Below, one piece after another: positions 61,353-64,000 of a DNA stretch of 64,000 bases. The DNA is from Bacteroides sp. MSB163 (GTDB lineage: Bacteria > Bacteroidota > Bacteroidia > Bacteroidales > Bacteroidaceae). The notes under the pieces were generated by a model. That model ran no database searches. It saw only the letters and a list, made by a program, of their open reading frames with translations, and was not told the DNA's origin. The number at the start of each line of letters is the position of its first letter. The first letter of the stretch is position 1. Made by a program: the position numbers and the translations under genes. The DNA lies in NCBI RefSeq assembly GCF_036416795.1, contig NZ_CP143867.1:4766001-4830000 (forward strand), read 5' to 3'.

Positions 61353-62510
61353 CTACTCCAGTCTTCCCATTTTGTACGTGCCCTTTTTTATTACTTTTCC
61401 GTTTTTATCCGTTTCAACAAAAGGACCGTGTTTTTTGCCTTGCTTAAAGAAGCCTTCGTAACGATTACCGTTTTTATCCTCCTGTATACCGTTACCTTCT
61501 TCCATACCATTCACAAAACCACCTTTATATTTAGTTCCATCTGTCATTTTCAAAGTTCCCTGGCCATTGAACTGGTTGTTCTTCCATTCGCCTTCGTAGG
61601 AATCACCTACATTCCATTTATAGGTTCCGCGGCCGTCACGTTGGTTGTCTTTCCAGTCGCCGTCATAGACTGCACCATTTGCCCAGGTGAATACACCTTT
61701 TCCATGTTGCATGCCGTCCTTAAAGTTTCCCACATACTTATTGCCGTTGGCGTGATAATAAATGCCGGCTCCGGTACGTTCCCCCTGCACATACGCACCT
61801 TCATAGCGATCACCCGTGTGGAAGAAGTAAATACCTTTTCCATGTTGCATGTCATCTTTCCAGTCGCCTACATATTTATCTCCGTTGGCATATTCGAAAG
61901 TCCCTTTTCCATCACGCACATCGTTCTTCCAGTCGCCTTCATATTTACAGCCGTCATTCCAGACAAAAGTACCCTCACCCTCTTTTTTATCATTTTTCCA
62001 GGAACCTTCATATTTGGAACCGTTTTTCCAGATATATGTACCTTGACCTTCACGTTTATCATTTACCCAGTCTCCTTCGTAAATGTCACCAGTATAATAA
62101 TACATTGTACCTTTGCCTTGCTGGTAATCCTGAAACCACATGCCGTCATAGCGGTTGTTGTTCATGAAATAGTAGATGCCCTTACCGTGTTGCTGATCCT
62201 GAAACCATTGTCCTTCGTACTTTTCGCCGTCAGGAAATGTATAAGTACCATATCCTTCACGCTTTCCTTTCACATATTCACCTTCGTAGACATTGCCATT
62301 CTTGAAAACCGTCTTACCCTTTCCGTTGGGTTTACGTCCTTTCATTTCACCCGTATATACGGAACCATCTTTGAAGGTATGAGTTCCTATCTTTATTTCA
62401 GAAGAGAAAGTTGTTTTTACTTTGTCGAAGAAACCGGATTTCTTTTCCTGGGCCGTCGCCCCGCCTTGGGACATGAATACCAGAATGAGTGCAGTATATA
62501 GATATTTCAT
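61353..62510 (-). CDS. Secreted MORN-repeat protein
   Basis: A 385-residue protein with a signal peptide (MKYLYTALILVFMSQGGATA) and 14 MORN repeats of 23 residues, such as TYTFPDGEKYEGQWFQDQQH and TYIWKNGSKYEGSWKNDKKE. MORN sheets bind proteins or lipids and form rigid rods. Function in bacteria is mostly unknown. The repeats give a 69-bp periodicity in DNA, which explains a long but false open frame on the other strand. Confidence 0.85.
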   Translation of the reverse strand: MKYLYTALILVFMSQGGATAQEKKSGFFDKVKTTFSSEIKIGTHTFKDGSVYTGEMKGRKPNGKGKTVFKNGNVYEGEYVKGKREGYGTYTFPDGEKYEGQWFQDQQHGKGIYYFMNNNRYDGMWFQDYQQGKGTMYYYTGDIYEGDWVNDKREGQGTYIWKNGSKYEGSWKNDKKEGEGTFVWNDGCKYEGDWKNDVRDGKGTFEYANGDKYVGDWKDDMQHGKGIYFFHTGDRYEGAYVQGERTGAGIYYHANGNKYVGNFKDGMQHGKGVFTWANGAVYDGDWKDNQRDGRGTYKWNVGDSYEGEWKNNQFNGQGTLKMTDGTKYKGGFVNGMEEGNGIQEDKNGNRYEGFFKQGKKHGPFVETDKNGKVIKKGTYKMGRLE

Positions 62511-62589
62511 TGAAAATTATAAATTAGCGATTTTAATAAAAAGACGTGTAAACGCAGCAACTTGTTACACGCCCTATATAGTATTTGCA

Positions 62590-62597
62590 CAAAGATA
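62590..62597 (-). promoter_or_regulatory. -7 box of the MORN gene
   Basis: TATCTTTG on the minus strand, an exact -7 box, about 80 bp before the ATG. The leader contains a GTGTAA/TTACAC dyad. No good -33 box. Confidence 0.45.
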
Positions 62598-62635
62598 CAA
62601 TTAATCTGCTAAAAGGAAGGAGTATCACACCTTTT

Positions 62636-63925
62636 TTATGACATTTTTTTGCCGGATACGATTTCTTTTAATGTCTCTTTGCACAAATAGCATGAGGCAA
62701 GTTCGCGTATCTCGACAGGAGTAATTGTCTTCACTGCTTCTACGGCATCCCTCACATACGAATCGGGGAGGCCGGAAGTATGAATAAAGATCCAGGCATC
62801 CGCCAATGAGAAGGCAGACTCATAGCTGCGACACATATCGCCCAACATATAGTTTCTCACCATGGCAAGTTCTTCGACAGGTACAAGGTCATTTTGCAGA
62901 CGGTCTATTTCATGGTAAACTTCTTTGATAAGCGGCTCTACATATTCATTGGCAGTCTCTGCATTGACAACCAACAGTCCACTATCGGGATAAGGCATGA
63001 TACCGGCAGATATACCATACGTATATCCTTTATCTTCACGAATATTAGACATCAAACGGCTACCGAAATACCCTCCGAACAAGGTAACCAGAACGCGAAC
63101 TTTCAAATAGTCAGGATGGCGTCGGTCCAAAGAAAGCATTCCCATACGAACGGCACTTTGCATTGCATCAGCACGCTCGGTAAAAATACGTTTCTCAGAA
63201 GAAGTTACCGGAACATAAGACAGTTTTTCCGGCTTCCGGAAATCTTTACCGAAAGGTTCACTTCCAAAAAGAGTTTCAATACGACGGATAGCGTCTTCGC
63301 TGACCTTCCCCGCAAGATAGATACTGCAATTTCCGGAATGATAATATCGGTCGTAAAAAGATTGCAAGACAGAAGGGTTGATCAAATGATAATCTTCCTT
63401 CTGCACTAATTGCCCGCACGGATGCGTATCGCCATATACGACATTTATCAAAGTGCGATGGGCCAGAAAATCCACCTTGGAACTGTTTACAAGAAATTGC
63501 TGGATATTGCTGTCGATAATCACTCCCAACTCTTTTTCAGGGAAAAGAGGTTCTTTTACAATAGATTCAAAAATATCTAAAGTTTCCGGCAGATATTTAT
63601 TCAAAGAATAAAGGGTGATATAAGCATACTCGGACGAGCTGGAAAGCTCCAACCAGGCACCATAGTAATCCAACTTTTCGGCAATGGCTGCGGCCGAATA
63701 ACGCCGGGTACCTTCGCGCAGCATCCGGTTGGTAAACAAAGCCTGCAAGCGTTGGCTCTGTTGCCAGCGTCCACCCTCTATCAACAGGTCAATTCGGGCT
63801 ACTTCATTATCCCCGGCATTGAGTATATATAAAGGTACGCCATTTTTCATCACCCGACATTCAGGAGATGGCACTGCCAGTTGTTCCGGCTCACAAATAC
63901 GGGGCTGAATAGTTCTGTCTAACAT
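62636..63925 (-). CDS. M16-family peptidase-like protein, zinc site lost
   Basis: A 429-residue protein with the two-domain M16 layout. Where active members have HxxEH (for example HFLEHM), it reads LFTNRM, so the zinc ligands are missing. The C-terminal RExKGYTYGISAG segment that binds substrate backbone is kept (NIREDKGYTYGISAG). This is the pattern of the non-catalytic partner of two-subunit M16B peptidases. It overlaps the kdsB stop by 7 bp. The active partner is not in the window. Confidence 0.78.
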   Translation of the reverse strand: MLDRTIQPRICEPEQLAVPSPECRVMKNGVPLYILNAGDNEVARIDLLIEGGRWQQSQRLQALFTNRMLREGTRRYSAAAIAEKLDYYGAWLELSSSSEYAYITLYSLNKYLPETLDIFESIVKEPLFPEKELGVIIDSNIQQFLVNSSKVDFLAHRTLINVVYGDTHPCGQLVQKEDYHLINPSVLQSFYDRYYHSGNCSIYLAGKVSEDAIRRIETLFGSEPFGKDFRKPEKLSYVPVTSSEKRIFTERADAMQSAVRMGMLSLDRRHPDYLKVRVLVTLFGGYFGSRLMSNIREDKGYTYGISAGIMPYPDSGLLVVNAETANEYVEPLIKEVYHEIDRLQNDLVPVEELAMVRNYMLGDMCRSYESAFSLADAWIFIHTSGLPDSYVRDAVEAVKTITPVEIRELASCYLCKETLKEIVSGKKMS

Positions 63926-64000
63926 ATTTTTAAAAATTCTTCAGCCTTTTCCAAATCCTGGGGAGTATCAATGCCGATGGTCTCTACTTCGGTAATACCG
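63919..64000 (-). CDS. kdsB: CMP-KDO synthetase, C-terminal end only
   Basis: The last 26 codons of a minus-strand gene that continues past the window: GITEVETIGIDTPQDLEKAE then EFLKIC and stop. The GIDTPQDLEKA segment is the conserved end of 3-deoxy-manno-octulosonate cytidylyltransferase, which activates KDO for lipopolysaccharide. Its stop overlaps the M16 gene start. Confidence 0.65.
   Translation of the reverse strand, partial: GITEVETIGIDTPQDLEKAEEFLKIC

Noticed and set aside
61428..62501. 357-codon open frame on the plus strand
   Set aside because: It is the exact antisense of the MORN repeat gene. The 69-bp periodicity keeps the opposite frame open; the translation is a low-complexity hydrophobic repeat with no domain.

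Overview
The window looks like a chromosome segment of a Bacteroides-type gut bacterium (phylum Bacteroidota). The evidence is the promoter style (TTTG, a 19-21 base spacer, then TAnnTTTG, seen in front of the tRNA, prs and several other genes), the general lack of Shine-Dalgarno sequences in the host genes, and the gene families present: a eukaryote-like GH13 branching enzyme, a YhcH/YjgK/YiaL protein, a large hybrid lipoprotein-type sensor kinase, a MORN-repeat protein and an M16 peptidase next to kdsB.

Left host part (1-8810): the end of a polyferredoxin-type 4Fe-4S membrane protein, a patatin phospholipase, a GH13 amylase, two small conserved proteins, a DUF2461 protein, a YhcH-type protein, the glycogen branching enzyme glgB and a secreted TPR protein. 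Right host part (53441-64000): tRNA-Arg(TCT), an AbgT-family transporter, a response regulator and giant sensor kinase pair, prs, a 14-repeat MORN protein, a catalytically degenerate M16 peptidase and the end of kdsB.

Between them lies a prophage of about 44.6 kb (8811-53448). It is bounded by a 10-bp core (TGTGATTCCG) that matches the 3' end of the tRNA-Arg gene. The tRNA's likely original terminator hairpin has been left at the far end of the element. From left to right the prophage has: an immunity region (XRE repressor, operator repeats over the early promoter), early regulators including a duplicated LuxR-like pair, a replication module (a stand-alone helicase paralogue, then a full primase-helicase), a 600-bp origin-like region with four in-phase 11-bp iterons, a late promoter, capsid genes (protease-scaffold fusion, major capsid), a small terminase candidate, an orphan adenine methyltransferase, the large terminase, a cargo island (phosphoribosyltransferase and RadC) with big fold-back sequences, a holin, a portal, neck genes, several Ig-like fibre proteins, a DNA-inversion cassette with a serine invertase, a GH108 lysozyme, a 1214-residue tape measure, a distal tail protein, a lipoprotein with its own promoter, and an accessory operon behind a complex leader RNA. 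A tyrosine integrase lies next to the tRNA.

The most notable things are: (1) the tail-tip inversion cassette at 40557-41716, with outer 19-bp inverted sites, an inner pair of perfect 256-bp inverted repeats and a central palindrome, where the copy next to the fibre gene is out of frame with its own alternative tip by one base in an A-run; (2) a leader RNA at 50656-50891 in which one segment is complementary to the sequence in front of both a 9-codon leader peptide and the first real gene, interleaved with a strong terminator; (3) the iteron array at 17913-17956, whose motif recurs near the integrase; and (4) the PRTase-RadC island with a 280-bp imperfect inverted repeat. All functions are read from sequence patterns only; no database search or structure prediction was run.
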